A stretch of DNA of 64,000 nucleotides from Curvibacter lanceolatus ATCC 14669 (GCF_000381265.1 NZ_KB906256.1:248001-312000); one strand, 5' to 3'. Positions 34,792-45,557 are shown, numbered from the stretch's first letter. Made by a program: numbers and translations. Notes: generated by a model not told the origin, from the letters alone.

Positions 34792-35688
34792 TCAGACAGT
34801 CGAGTTTGTGACGTGCTGGCCCTGGCGCAGCACGGCCAGCGCGTTCAGGCTGGCAATGGTACGCGGCCACAGCGTGGCCCGGAACGACTCGCGGAACCAG
34901 CCGAAGTGCCCGATGCGGCGTGCCAGGGCATCGGCCGGGCGCACCACCTCGATGCGTTGCGGCGCGTTGGCATAGAAGCCGATCAGGCTTTGCGTGCCGC
35001 GCAGGGTCATCATCTCGTCGTCCTGCACCGACAGGGCCAGCACCGGGTAGCGCACCCGAGCATAGCTCTGCTCGGCCGCCGGGCCTTCGGCGCCCACGCT
35101 GTAGCGCGGATCCAGGCACCAGCGGCGCCACTGCAGGATCACGCCCGCAGGCAGATCGCCCACCTTGCCCAGGCGGCGGCCCGGAAAGTAGCCGAAACAG
35201 CGCGTGGCCAAGGGCACCAGCACCCACCAGAAATACGGCACGCTGCGCCGCAGGCGGGGCGCGTTGTCGCGCCAGTAGCCGCTGCCCGAGGCCAGGCTCA
35301 GCAGGCCATCGACCTGCTCAGGGCGCTGGAACAGGCCGGGCAGTTGCGCGCCCAGGCTGTGGCCCAGCAGGTACAGCGGCGCGCCGGGGCAGGCGGCGCG
35401 GGCCTGGGCCACCACGGCCTCGTAGTCACGCACCCAGTCGCGCAGGTCGGCCTGGAAGCCGCGCAGCGAGCCGCGCCAGGCCGCACCGCGCGATTCGCCC
35501 ACGCCCCGGTAGTCGAAGGTGGTGACGCGGTAGCCCTGCTCGGCCAGCCAGCGCGCAAAGGGCTCGTAATAGGCCTGGCGCACGCCCATGGCGGCGCCCA
35601 GGACCAGATTGGCCAACGGGGGGGTGGCCGGCGCATAGGTGCGCACGGCAAGCGAGGCCGAATCGACGGCCAGAACCGAGGTCTGCAT
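34792..35688 (-). CDS. Alpha/beta hydrolase
   Basis: 298-aa serine hydrolase. Fold landmarks: VTTFDYRGVGESRG, nucleophile elbow LLGHSLGAQL (Ser), and a late His in RRIGHFGWFRESF, with an Asp in LSVQDDEMM likely completing the triad. Similar proteins are annotated as predicted alpha/beta hydrolases (COG4757 type). ATG 35688 is preceded by AGGAG; the GTG at 35691 is the alternative. A 100-bp gap separates it from the upstream thiolase gene, the largest inside this operon. Substrate unknown. Confidence 0.83.
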   Translation of the reverse strand: MQTSVLAVDSASLAVRTYAPATPPLANLVLGAAMGVRQAYYEPFARWLAEQGYRVTTFDYRGVGESRGAAWRGSLRGFQADLRDWVRDYEAVVAQARAACPGAPLYLLGHSLGAQLPGLFQRPEQVDGLLSLASGSGYWRDNAPRLRRSVPYFWWVLVPLATRCFGYFPGRRLGKVGDLPAGVILQWRRWCLDPRYSVGAEGPAAEQSYARVRYPVLALSVQDDEMMTLRGTQSLIGFYANAPQRIEVVRPADALARRIGHFGWFRESFRATLWPRTIASLNALAVLRQGQHVTNSTV

Positions 35689-35788
35689 CACGGCGTGTCT
35701 CCTGTTGAAAGCAGGCCAGTCTGCGCTGGCTCAGTTCAGGGGGGCGGGCAGCCCGCGCTGTGGCCGCACCGCCCGGTTGAACGCGGGC

Positions 35789-36988
35789 TCAGCAGCGTTC
35801 GAAGATGCCGGCCGCGCCCTGCCCCATGCCCACGCACATGGTGACCATGCCGTACTTGAGCTGGTGGCGTTGCAGCGCATGCACCACGGTGGCCGAGCGG
35901 ATGGCGCCCGTGGCCCCCAGGGGGTGGCCCAGCGCAATCGCGCCGCCCATGCGGTTGACCTTGGCCGGGTCCAGGCCCAGGGTGTTCATCACCGCCAGCG
36001 ATTGGGCCGCGAAGGCTTCGTTGAGCTCGAACCAGTCGATGTCGTCCTGCTTCAGGCCGGCGTAGCGCAGGGCAGCCGGGATCGCCTCGATCGGGCCGAT
36101 GCCCATGATGTGGGGCGGGACGCCCTTGCTGGCAAAGCTCACGAAGCGCGCCAGGGGCTTCAGGCCGAAGCGCTTGACGGCCGACTCGCTGGCCAGGATC
36201 AGGGCGCCGGCGCCGTCCGAGGTCTGCGAGCTGTTGCCGGCCGTGACCGAGCCGCGGGCCGCGAACACGGTCTTGAGCTTGCCCAGGCCTTCGAGCGTGG
36301 TGTCGGGGCGGGCGCCTTCGTCCAGGCTGACGGTGCGGGTTTTCAGGCTGACCTCGCCGCTGGCCAGGTTGGGGCGGCGCTCGGTCACCTCGATGGGGGT
36401 GATCTCGGCCGTGAACTCGCCGGCCTGCTGGGCCTTGAGCGCCTTCAGGTGCGACTGCAGGGCGAATTCGTCCTGCGCCTCGCGGCTCACCTTCCATTGC
36501 TGGGCCACCTTCTCGGCGGTCAGGCCCATGCCGTAGGCAATGCCCACGTCGCCGTCGCGCTCGAAGATGCTGGGCGACAGCGAGGGCGAGTTGCCCATCA
36601 TGGGCACCATGCTCATGCTTTCGACGCCGGCGGCGATCATCACCTCGGCCTCGCCCACGCGGATGCGGTCGGCCGCCATCTGCACGGCCGACAGGCCGGA
36701 AGCGCAGAAGCGGTTCACGGTGATGCCGCCCACGCTGGTGGGCAGGCCCGCCAGCACCGCGGCCACACGGGCCACGTTCAGGCCCTGCTGGGCCTCGGGG
36801 ATGGCGCAGCCGCAGATGATGTCTTCGATGCTGGCCGGGTCCAGATCGGGCACCTGGGCCAGGGCGGCCTTCAGGGTGGTGGCCAGCAGGTCATCGGGCC
36901 GGGTGTTGCGGAAGAAGCCGCGGTGCGAACGCCCGATGGGGGTGCGCGTGGCAGCAACGATGTAGGCTTCCTGGACTTGGTGGGCCAT
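35789..36988 (-). CDS. Acetyl-CoA acyltransferase (thiolase, FadA type)
   Basis: 399-aa thiolase that ends each beta-oxidation round by splitting 3-ketoacyl-CoA. Nucleophilic Cys in VNRFCASGLSAVQMAA, the NEAFAAQSLAV motif, catalytic His in GGAIALGHPLGATGAI, and the second Cys in MCVGMGQGAAGIFE near the C-terminus. Size is typical. It starts 12 bp after the DUF4442 gene on the same strand and works with FadN-like and FadE-like neighbours. Confidence 0.94.
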   Translation of the reverse strand: MAHQVQEAYIVAATRTPIGRSHRGFFRNTRPDDLLATTLKAALAQVPDLDPASIEDIICGCAIPEAQQGLNVARVAAVLAGLPTSVGGITVNRFCASGLSAVQMAADRIRVGEAEVMIAAGVESMSMVPMMGNSPSLSPSIFERDGDVGIAYGMGLTAEKVAQQWKVSREAQDEFALQSHLKALKAQQAGEFTAEITPIEVTERRPNLASGEVSLKTRTVSLDEGARPDTTLEGLGKLKTVFAARGSVTAGNSSQTSDGAGALILASESAVKRFGLKPLARFVSFASKGVPPHIMGIGPIEAIPAALRYAGLKQDDIDWFELNEAFAAQSLAVMNTLGLDPAKVNRMGGAIALGHPLGATGAIRSATVVHALQRHQLKYGMVTMCVGMGQGAAGIFERC

Positions 36989-37000
36989 GGTGAAACTCCT

Positions 37001-37555
37001 TCAGTTCTTTTTCGGGCGGCTGGCGGGAACCCAGGCCCAGACAAATTCGCATTGCACCGGCTCGGCGCCGGTGTCGTCGGTGACCGTGACGGACACGCTC
37101 AACTCGCCCTGCTCGTTGGCCTGCATCCAGGCCGCCTGCTCGGGCGTCAGCACGGCCACGGCCTTGAGGCCGCCCTTGGCGCGCTGAAGCAGCTGCAAGC
37201 TGGCCCGCTTCAGCACCGGGGTGCAGTCATCGCGCACGTTCATGCCGATCACCAGGCCGGTGGCACTTTCCGCCAGCAGGTGGATGGCCGAGGTGTGCAC
37301 GTCACCGCTCTGGTTGTGCAGGCGCGGGGCCGTGGCCAGGCGCACCTCGGCACGCTCGGTGCTGAGGCCCGCAAAGCGCACACCGACCGTGCCGGTGAAG
37401 GGCACGGCGCGGCGCAAGATGATGCTCTGCACCCAGCCCCGCATGAAGCCGGGGGCCTCGTCCAGGCGCATCAGCGAACGCTGCAGCTTGTTGGGCGGGC
37501 GGTCCATGGCGGGCAAGGCTTGGGGGCTCAAAGGCACGCTCGTCGGGCCGCTCAA
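37001..37555 (-). CDS. DUF4442 hotdog-fold protein
   Basis: 184-aa protein resembling the DUF4442 hotdog family (thioesterase-like). Landmarks: GWVQSIILRRAVPFTGTVGVRFAGLSTERAEVRL and NQSGDVHTSAIHLLAESATGLVIGMNV, in the layout of a PaaI-like hotdog with an HT-x-A in place of the HGG motif. The frame begins at TTG 37555, overlapping the upstream stop; the ATG at 37507 (MDRPPNK) is a plausible shorter start. Likely an accessory thioesterase of the operon; activity unproven. Confidence 0.75.
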   Translation of the reverse strand: MSGPTSVPLSPQALPAMDRPPNKLQRSLMRLDEAPGFMRGWVQSIILRRAVPFTGTVGVRFAGLSTERAEVRLATAPRLHNQSGDVHTSAIHLLAESATGLVIGMNVRDDCTPVLKRASLQLLQRAKGGLKAVAVLTPEQAAWMQANEQGELSVSVTVTDDTGAEPVQCEFVWAWVPASRPKKN

Positions 37556-39951
37556 TTGCGCACCGGCTTGCCGGTGGACAACATGCCCATGATGCGTTCC
37601 TGCGTCTTGGGGTGCACGATCAGCGAGCAGAAGGCCTTGCGCTCCAGCGCCATCAGGTACTCCTCGCTGACCAGGGTGCCCGCATCCACATCACCGCCGC
37701 AGACCACGTTGGCGATCAGGCTGCCGATGTGGAAATCGTGCTGGCTGATGAAGCCGCCGTCGCGCATGTTGACCAGCTGGCCCTTGATGGTGGCCAGCCC
37801 GCTGCGCCCGGCCACCGGGAACAGGCGCTTGATGGGGGCGCGCCAGCCGCCGTCGAACAAGGCCTTGGCCTCGTTCAGGGCCACATACAGCAGCTCGTCC
37901 TTGTTGGGCACGATGAGGTCGCTGTCCAGCAGGTAGCCCAGCTTGCGCGACTCGAGCGCGCTGGTGCCCACCTTGGCCATGGCCGCGGCCGTGAAGCCTT
38001 CGGTCAGGAAGGGCAGCAGGTCTTTTCCGGTGGAGGTGGCGGCGTTCTCGGCGGCACGGCGTGCGATGTAGGTCAGGCCGCCGGCACCGGGCACCAGGCC
38101 CACACCCACTTCGACCAGGCCGATGTAGCTTTCCATGGCCACCACGCGGCGCGCCGAGTGCACGGCCAGCTCGCAGCCGCCGCCCAGGGCCAGGCCGCGC
38201 ACGGCCGACACCACGGGCACGCCGGCATAGCGCAGGCGCAGCATGAGCTGCTGCAGCTCGTGCTCGGCGCCCTCGATCGCGTCCACGCCGGCGATCATGA
38301 AGGCCGGCAGCATGGACTGCAGGTCGGCCCCAGCGCTGAAGGGCTCATCGCCCGACCAGATCACCAGGCCCTTGTACTGCTGCTCGGCCAACTCGATGCC
38401 TTGCTGCAGGCCTTCGACCACGCCCGGGCCGATCGCGTGCATCTTGCTCTTGATGCTGGCGATCAGCACCTCGTCGTCCAGCGTCCAGAGGCGGATGGCC
38501 TCGTCCTCGTGCAGGGTCTTGCCGGCGGTTTCGAAGCGGGCCGAGCCGTCGCCCAGCAGGGCTTCAGGGAAGTGCTGACGCTGGTACACCGGCAGCTGGC
38601 GGCGCGGCTCGAAGGCGTTGGTGCTCGGGTTGTACGAGCCCTGGGGCGTGTGCACGCCACCGGCCTCGGCCACCGGGCCCTGGAACACCCACTCGGGCAG
38701 CGGTGCATTGCACAGCGTCTTGCCCGCGGCGATGTCTTCGTTGATCCACTGCGCCACCTGCAACCAGCCGGCCTCTTGCCACAGTTCGAAGGGGCCTTGC
38801 TTCATGCCGAAGCCCCAGCGCATGGCCTGGTCCACATCGCGCGCGTTGTCGGCGATGCTGGCCAGGTGAACGGCCGCGTAGTGGAAGCTGTTGCGCAGGA
38901 TGGCCCACAGGAACTGGCCTTGCGCGCCTTCGGCGTTGCGCAGCAGCGCCAGGCGCTGGGCCGCGGGCTTCTTGAGCATGCGGCCATACACCTCGTCGGC
39001 CTTCTGGCCGCCGGGCACATAGTCTTCGCTTTCGAGCTCAAAGCGCAGCACGTCGCGGCCCACCTTCTTGTAGAAGCCGGCCTTGGTCTTCTGGCCCAGG
39101 TGGCCCAGCTCGAGCAGCTTCTTGAGCACCGCGGGGGTGCCGAAGCTGCCGTAGAAGGGGTCGCTGTCCAGCGTGAGGTTGTCCTGCAGCGTCTTGATGA
39201 CGTGGGCCATGGTGTCCAGGCCCACCACGTCGGCGGTGCGGAAGGTGCCCGAGCTGGCCCGACCCAGCTTCTTGCCGGTCAGGTCATCGACCACGTCGTA
39301 GCTGAGGCCGAAGTTCTCGACTTCCTTCATGGTGGCCAGCATGCCGGCGATGCCGACGCGGTTGGCGATGAAGTTGGGCGTGTCCTTGGCGCGCAACACG
39401 CCCTTGCCCAGGCCGCTGGTGACAAAGCTCTCGAGCTGGTCGAGGATCACCGGCTGGGTGGTGGGGGTGGCAATCAACTCCACCAAGTACATGTAGCGCG
39501 GCGGGTTGAAGAAGTGGATGCCGCAAAAGCGCGGCTTGATGGCTTCGGGCAGCGCCTCGCTGAGCTTTGTGATCGACAGGCCCGAGGTGTTGGACGCCAC
39601 GATGGCGTGCGGCGCCACAAAGGGGGCGATCTTCTTGTAGAGGTCGAGCTTCCAGTCCATGCGCTCGGCGATGGCCTCGATGATGAGGTCGCAGTCGCGC
39701 AGCTGCTCCAGATGCTCTTCGTAGTTGGCCTGGCCGATCAGGGCGGCGTCTTCGGCCACGCCCAGGGGGGCGGGCTTGAGCTTTTTCAAGCCATCGATGG
39801 CGCGCGTGACGATACCGTTCTTGGGGCCTTCCTTGGCCGGCAGATCGAACAGCACCACGGGCACCTTGACGTTGACGAGGTGGGCCGCGATCTGCGCGCC
39901 CATCACGCCTGCGCCGAGCACGGCGACTTTTTTCACTTGGAATCGGTTCAT
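37552..39951 (-). CDS. Bifunctional 3-hydroxyacyl-CoA dehydrogenase/enoyl-CoA hydratase, FadN-type order
   Basis: 799-aa enzyme with hydratase and dehydrogenase activities of beta-oxidation. The NAD domain comes first (VAVLGAGVMGAQIAAHLV at about 8-25, IEAIAERMDWKLDLYKKI, SNTSGLSITKLSEALP, GIHFFNPPRYMYLVEL), and the crotonase part is C-terminal (SAGADLQSML, GLALGGGCELAVHSARRV, VEVGVGLVPGAGGL). This is the FadN order and the reverse of E. coli FadB/FadJ. With the FadE- and FadA-like neighbours it resembles the fadNAE set of Bacillus. ATG 39951. Confidence 0.93.
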   Translation of the reverse strand: MNRFQVKKVAVLGAGVMGAQIAAHLVNVKVPVVLFDLPAKEGPKNGIVTRAIDGLKKLKPAPLGVAEDAALIGQANYEEHLEQLRDCDLIIEAIAERMDWKLDLYKKIAPFVAPHAIVASNTSGLSITKLSEALPEAIKPRFCGIHFFNPPRYMYLVELIATPTTQPVILDQLESFVTSGLGKGVLRAKDTPNFIANRVGIAGMLATMKEVENFGLSYDVVDDLTGKKLGRASSGTFRTADVVGLDTMAHVIKTLQDNLTLDSDPFYGSFGTPAVLKKLLELGHLGQKTKAGFYKKVGRDVLRFELESEDYVPGGQKADEVYGRMLKKPAAQRLALLRNAEGAQGQFLWAILRNSFHYAAVHLASIADNARDVDQAMRWGFGMKQGPFELWQEAGWLQVAQWINEDIAAGKTLCNAPLPEWVFQGPVAEAGGVHTPQGSYNPSTNAFEPRRQLPVYQRQHFPEALLGDGSARFETAGKTLHEDEAIRLWTLDDEVLIASIKSKMHAIGPGVVEGLQQGIELAEQQYKGLVIWSGDEPFSAGADLQSMLPAFMIAGVDAIEGAEHELQQLMLRLRYAGVPVVSAVRGLALGGGCELAVHSARRVVAMESYIGLVEVGVGLVPGAGGLTYIARRAAENAATSTGKDLLPFLTEGFTAAAMAKVGTSALESRKLGYLLDSDLIVPNKDELLYVALNEAKALFDGGWRAPIKRLFPVAGRSGLATIKGQLVNMRDGGFISQHDFHIGSLIANVVCGGDVDAGTLVSEEYLMALERKAFCSLIVHPKTQERIMGMLSTGKPVRN

Positions 39952-39995
39952 GAGATTTCCTGTTCGCTCAGGGCGCCCCGCAGGCGCCCCGGGCC

Positions 39996-40430
39996 TTATT
40001 CAATGCGTTGCCAGACCTGGGTACGGTAGAAGGGGCCGATGTAGCCGCGCACCTGCAACTGCTTGCCGCCTTCGAGCGGCACCAGGCGCACGGTGTATTC
40101 CTTGCCGTTTTCGGGGTCCAGGATCTTGCCGCCCTCCCACTCGGGCTTGCCCTCGGCCTGGCGCACGCCGCGGACGATTTCCATGCCGAGCTTGGGCTTG
40201 CCCTTGCGGTCGTCGCTGCACTGGGTGCACAGCGGCTCGGCCGAGCGGGTGATGGCCTTCTCGATGCGGCCGCTGAGCACGCCCGCGCCGTCGGCCGCGA
40301 TGCGGATCTCGGCCTTGGCCTCGCCCGAGGCATCGTCCACGCTGCGCCACAGGCCCACCGGGGTGGTCTGCGCCAGCACGGGCCAGGCCAGCGCCATCAG
40401 CGCCGTGGCCAGAACGTTCTTGATCGTCAT
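39996..40430 (-). CDS. Exported DUF2147 protein
   Basis: 144-aa secreted protein. Signal peptide MTIKNVLATALMALAWPVLAQ, then the DUF2147 pattern: TTPVGLWRSVDDASGEAKAEIRI, LCTQCSDDRKGKPKLGMEIV (Cys pair), GGKILDPENGKEYTVRL and LQVRGYIGPFYRTQVWQRI. ATG 40430 follows AGGAG. It is an unexpected envelope protein inside a cytoplasmic beta-oxidation operon, between the FadE-like and FadN-like genes. Function of the family is not established. Confidence 0.87.
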   Translation of the reverse strand: MTIKNVLATALMALAWPVLAQTTPVGLWRSVDDASGEAKAEIRIAADGAGVLSGRIEKAITRSAEPLCTQCSDDRKGKPKLGMEIVRGVRQAEGKPEWEGGKILDPENGKEYTVRLVPLEGGKQLQVRGYIGPFYRTQVWQRIE

Positions 40431-40461
40431 CGCGGTCTCCTGGGTGGGCGGCGGTTCAGGC

Positions 40462-42258
<1,797 letters not shown>

Positions 42259-42262
42259 GGGA

Positions 42263-42988
42263 TCACTCCTTGGTGCGGATCGGGGTTTTGGAAGAAACGG
42301 GGGTGGCCGGTGCGAGGTCGGTGGCGCCGTACCGGGCCAGGATGTTGTCGAAGCCCTGGGTGGCCTTCTGGATCGAGCCCGGGTGCTTCAGAAAGCGGGC
42401 CTCGTAGTGCAGTGCGAGGATCAGACCGTGGATCTCGAACAGCATCTGGTCCTCGTCCACATCGGGGCCGAGCTGGCCGTCGTGTTTGGCGAGGGTGATG
42501 GCACGCTTCATGGCGGCGTGCCAGGTCATGACGGAGCTGGCCAGCGCATCGCGCACCGGGCCGGGGCGGTCGTCGAACTCGACGGCACCGCTGATGTACA
42601 GGCAGCCCGAGTCGATTTCGACCGAGGTGCGCTTCATCCAGTTGGCGAACATGGCGCGCAGGCGCGGCAGGCCGCGCGGTGCCGACAAGGCGGGGTAGAA
42701 CACCTCTTCCTCGAAGCGCACGTGGTATTCACGGATGACGGAGATCTGCAGCTCTTCACGCGAGCCGAAGTGGGCAAACACGCCCGACTTGCTCATCTGC
42801 GTGACCTCGGCCAGGGCCCCGATCGACAGGCCTTCCAGGCCGATCTGGGTGGCCAGGCCCAGCGCCGCCTCGACGATGACAGCCTTGGTCTGCAGCCCCT
42901 TTTGCAGCGCGCGGCCGCGGCGGGCCGGTGCAGCGGCCGCCGAGCGTGCAGTGCCCGGCGAGATGGCTGACGAACGAGTGGTGGACAT
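42263..42988 (-). CDS. TetR-family regulator of the beta-oxidation operon
   Basis: About 241 aa from ATG 42988; a GTG at 43003 would add five residues. The N-terminus is Ala/Arg-rich, the DNA-binding domain is at ALQKGLQTKAVIVEAALGLATQIGLEGLSIGALAEVTQMSKSGVFAHFGSREELQ, and the rest is the C-terminal TetR ligand domain with IHGLILALHYEARFL. First gene of the operon that runs to 33082. A 28-bp palindrome (43004-43031) touches its start and is the likely autoregulatory site. Ligand is probably an acyl-CoA. Confidence 0.9.
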   Translation of the reverse strand: MSTTRSSAISPGTARSAAAAPARRGRALQKGLQTKAVIVEAALGLATQIGLEGLSIGALAEVTQMSKSGVFAHFGSREELQISVIREYHVRFEEEVFYPALSAPRGLPRLRAMFANWMKRTSVEIDSGCLYISGAVEFDDRPGPVRDALASSVMTWHAAMKRAITLAKHDGQLGPDVDEDQMLFEIHGLILALHYEARFLKHPGSIQKATQGFDNILARYGATDLAPATPVSSKTPIRTKE

Positions 42989-43003
42989 GGATGGGCGGCT
43001 CAC

Positions 43004-43031
43004 AAAATAAAACGAACGGTCGTGCTATTTT
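43004..43031 (-). promoter_or_regulatory. Palindromic operator before the beta-oxidation TetR gene
   Basis: Nested symmetric parts around one centre: outer AAAATA (43004-43009) and TATTTT (43026-43031), inner ACGA and TCGT flanking ACGG (43012-43023). It borders the start of the TetR gene, so repressor bound here would block the whole operon. Half-sites differ from those of the TetR at 21114. Confidence 0.68.
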
Positions 43032-43096
43032 GCAGTAATTTTTGTGACAGCCCTTTGAATACCCCAAAGAATTTGAAGGAAATTGCCGACCGATCA

Positions 43097-43112
43097 CAAG
43101 GGTTTACCCTTG
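43097..43112. promoter_or_regulatory. Short perfect palindrome in the TetR/SIP intergenic gap
   Basis: CAAGGGT and ACCCTTG around a two-base TT centre, in the 184 bp between the SIP gene end and the TetR start. The loop is too small and no U-run follows, so a protein site is more likely than a terminator. No regulator can be assigned. Confidence 0.35.
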
Positions 43113-43187
43113 GTTTCAACTCGGATCGGCTCAGAAGCAGGGCTTTCACCTGCCCACACCGTGTGCGCAGGCGGCCCCCGCCCGGCT

Positions 43188-44054
43188 TCAGCTCAGGTTT
43201 TCGTGGTGCCCAGAGAGGCCCTGGCGCCAGTAGGCCGAGACGCGCATCAGGGCCGCGGGCTGACCCAGGCCCAGCCAATGGGTGCGCAGCTCAGCCATGG
43301 TGAGGGCCTCACCGGCGGCCCACACAAAGGCATGGCCCTCGGGCAAGGGGGTTTCACGCACGGCCTCCAGCAGCCGCTGGCCCGGGGTGGCAGCGCCCCG
43401 CACCAGCCAGCGCAGGTGGACCTGGGCCGCACTGGCCAGCGCGCGCTGCTCCTCGGCCGTGGCCACCTCGATCAGGGCCGTGACGCGGGTGCCGGCTGGC
43501 AGCTCGGCCAGCCGGCGTGCGATGGCGGGCAGTGCGCTTTCATCACCCGCCAGCACATAGGCATCGTGCCCGGCCGGCAGCACCATCGAGCCACGCGGGC
43601 CACCCAGCCCCACCTCGTCGCCAGGCCGCGCGCGGGCGGCCCAGGTGGCCGCCGGGCCCTCGCCATGCAGGGCGAACTCCAGGTCGAGCTCCAGGGCCTG
43701 GGCATCGAAGTGCAACGGTGTGTAGTCGCGCATCACGGGGCGCTCGGCCTCGCTCAGGCCGGCGGGCCAGCTGACCCGGCCGTCCTGCAGCGTGGGCAGC
43801 ACCAGCGGACGGCCCGGGGCCGGCGGCAGCATCAGCTTGAGGTGGTCGTCAAAACCGGCCGACACAAAGCCGCGCAGGGCCTCGCCGCCCAGGGTCACGC
43901 TGACCACGCCCGGGGTGGGCCGCCCCACGCGCAGCACCTGCACCCGGCGCACCGGGTTGGCGTGGCGCACACGCTGGGGCAGAAGATGGGCCGGCACAGC
44001 GGTCGAGGAAGCAGCAACAGGGGAAGAAGCGGGGGAAGAAAGTTCAGAAGTCAT
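43188..44054 (-). CDS. Siderophore-interacting protein (FAD-dependent ferric reductase, ViuB-like)
   Basis: 288-aa flavoprotein of the SIP family that reduces ferric siderophores in the cytoplasm. FAD-binding stretch RDYTPLHFDAQALELDLEFALHGEGPAATWAARARPGDEVGLGGPRGS, then the NAD(P)H-side AYVLAGDESALPAIARRLAELP, and the C-terminal FVWAAGEALTMAELRTHWLG, all typical. The first 25 residues are a low-complexity Ser/Ala tail. Divergent from a MarR gene whose palindromes lie between them. No siderophore transport gene is nearby. Confidence 0.9.
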   Translation of the reverse strand: MTSELSSPASSPVAASSTAVPAHLLPQRVRHANPVRRVQVLRVGRPTPGVVSVTLGGEALRGFVSAGFDDHLKLMLPPAPGRPLVLPTLQDGRVSWPAGLSEAERPVMRDYTPLHFDAQALELDLEFALHGEGPAATWAARARPGDEVGLGGPRGSMVLPAGHDAYVLAGDESALPAIARRLAELPAGTRVTALIEVATAEEQRALASAAQVHLRWLVRGAATPGQRLLEAVRETPLPEGHAFVWAAGEALTMAELRTHWLGLGQPAALMRVSAYWRQGLSGHHENLS

Positions 44055-44073
44055 GGCAGAGACAGTTGTTTAT

Positions 44074-44123
44074 TTGGTTGATATGATCAACCAATAATCC
44101 CCCTGAAAGTTGATAGTGTCAAC
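44074..44123. promoter_or_regulatory. Two MarR-type palindromes between SIP and MarR genes
   Basis: Site 1 (44074-44094): perfect arms TTGGTTGAT and ATCAACCAA around ATG. Site 2 (44109-44123): GTTGA and TCAAC around TAGTG, overlapping the presumed MarR start codon. The core TTGAT-N3-ATCAA is of the MarR class. Likely the MarR protein represses both divergent genes. Confidence 0.78.
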
Positions 44124-44595
44124 CAAATCAGAAAAAACCACGACAGCGACAGGCGATCTGGAAGACGAAGTGCTGGAAAGCCTGCAGGCTCTGGTGTTCA
44201 GCCTCAAGGGCCAGCTGCGCCACAGCCTGGGCGAGCAGCCCCTGGCGCTGGCGCCCATGGAGTTGCGGGCCCTGCAGTTCTTTGTGCGCCACCCCGGGGC
44301 CAGCCAGCGTGATCTGGTGCAGCACAGCGGGCGTGACAAGGCGCAGATCGCACGGCTGATCAAATCGCTGCTGGACAGCGGCCACCTGCAGGCCAGCCCC
44401 GACCCCGAGGACCGCCGCAGCCAACGTCTGAGCCCCACGCCCAGCGGCCTGGCCTTGCACGGGCAATTGCACCAGGCCCGCCGCCAGGCCTTGGCCCGCA
44501 GCCTGACCGGGCTGGATGCGGGTGAGCTGGGCCAGTTGCTGGGCCTGCTGAAACGGCTGCGCAGCAACCTGGTCGCGCCCACGCCCCCCGCCTGA
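44116..44595 (+). CDS. MarR-family regulator
   Basis: 159-aa winged-helix repressor. Core: LAPMELRALQFFVRHPGASQRDLVQHSGRDKAQIARLIKSLLDSGHLQASPDPEDRRSQRLSPTPSGLALH, with the DRR wing. Start is probably GTG 44116; a TTG at 44110 is possible. No Shine-Dalgarno is obvious, and the operator covers the start, so it may be tightly autoregulated. It faces the SIP gene and may sense redox or iron-linked signals; this is inference. Confidence 0.88.
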   Translation: MSTKSEKTTTATGDLEDEVLESLQALVFSLKGQLRHSLGEQPLALAPMELRALQFFVRHPGASQRDLVQHSGRDKAQIARLIKSLLDSGHLQASPDPEDRRSQRLSPTPSGLALHGQLHQARRQALARSLTGLDAGELGQLLGLLKRLRSNLVAPTPPA

Positions 44596-44630
44596 GTCGC
44601 CTCACTGGCGGCAGCGACAGCGCGGCTTTC

Positions 44631-45446
44631 TCAGATGAACATGCCGCCCGAAGCCTCGATGCGCTGGGCATTCACCCAGCCGCTGGCAGGCGACAACAAG
44701 GCCGCCACCACCTGACCGATGTCCTCGGGCAGACCGACCCGGCCCAGGGCGGTCTGGCTGGCCACAAAGCGGTTCAGTTCAGGGTTGTCGCGCACGGCGC
44801 CGCCGCCAAAGTCGGTTTCGATGGCCCCCGGCGCCAGGGTGTTGACGGCAATCCCGCGCGGCCCGAGTTCCTTGGCCAGGTAGCGGGTCAGCACCTCGAT
44901 GCCGCCCTTCATGCTGGCGTAGGCCGCATAGCCCGGCAAGGCGAAGCGGGTCAGCCCGCTGGACAGGTTGAGAATCCGCCCGCCGTCGCGCAGCAGCGGC
45001 AACAGCGCCTGCGTGAGGAAGAACACCCCCTTCAGATGCAGGTTGAACAACAGATCGAACTGCTCTTCGGTGGTGTCGGCCACGCTGGCGTGCACCCCGA
45101 TGCCGGCGTTGTTCACCAGGGCGTCGATCTGCGCCACCTGCCAGCGCTGGGCCAGGGCCTCACGCACGGTATCGGCGAAGGCCGCGAAGCGGGCCGTCAT
45201 GCCCAGCCCCTGGCCCAGCTCCAGCTCGATGGCCAGGGCGCGCCGCCCCAGGGCCTCGATCTGCTGCACCACGTCTTGGGCCTGGGCCTGCTGGCTGCGG
45301 TAGGTGAACACCACGTCCATGCCCTGGGCGGCCAGGGCCAGCGCCATGCTGCGGCCCAGGCCGCGGCTGCCGCCGGTGATCAGGGCGACCGGGGCTGAGG
45401 TGCCCTCGGTCGTGGGGGGCAAAGTGTTCGAGTCAAGGGATGTCAT
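44631..45446 (-). CDS. Classical SDR oxidoreductase
   Basis: 271-aa NAD(P)-dependent short-chain dehydrogenase. ALITGGSRGLGRSMALAL, NNAGIGVH, LNLSSG and the intact YASMK catalytic pair, then GIAVNTLAPGAIETDF. The N-terminus has a short extra stretch. Divergent from a LysR gene 124 bp away that is its likely regulator. Substrate unknown. Confidence 0.9.
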   Translation of the reverse strand: MTSLDSNTLPPTTEGTSAPVALITGGSRGLGRSMALALAAQGMDVVFTYRSQQAQAQDVVQQIEALGRRALAIELELGQGLGMTARFAAFADTVREALAQRWQVAQIDALVNNAGIGVHASVADTTEEQFDLLFNLHLKGVFFLTQALLPLLRDGGRILNLSSGLTRFALPGYAAYASMKGGIEVLTRYLAKELGPRGIAVNTLAPGAIETDFGGGAVRDNPELNRFVASQTALGRVGLPEDIGQVVAALLSPASGWVNAQRIEASGGMFI

Positions 45447-45545
45447 GGCAGATCCTGGTTGAAGCGCCTGTGGCGCGGGAATGGGATGTCTGGCAGTCTA
45501 TTGATCGATTCCTTGCCGATAAACCCACAGCATCCGACTTCACTG

Positions 45546-45557
45546 TTCAATATTGAA
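45546..45557. promoter_or_regulatory. LysR-box-like palindrome between the SDR and LysR genes
   Basis: TTCAATATTGAA is a perfect 12-bp palindrome that ends 13 bp before the LysR ATG and fits the T-N11-A idea of LysR sites. It lies in the divergent promoter region. Assignment to this LysR is inference from position. Confidence 0.55.
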
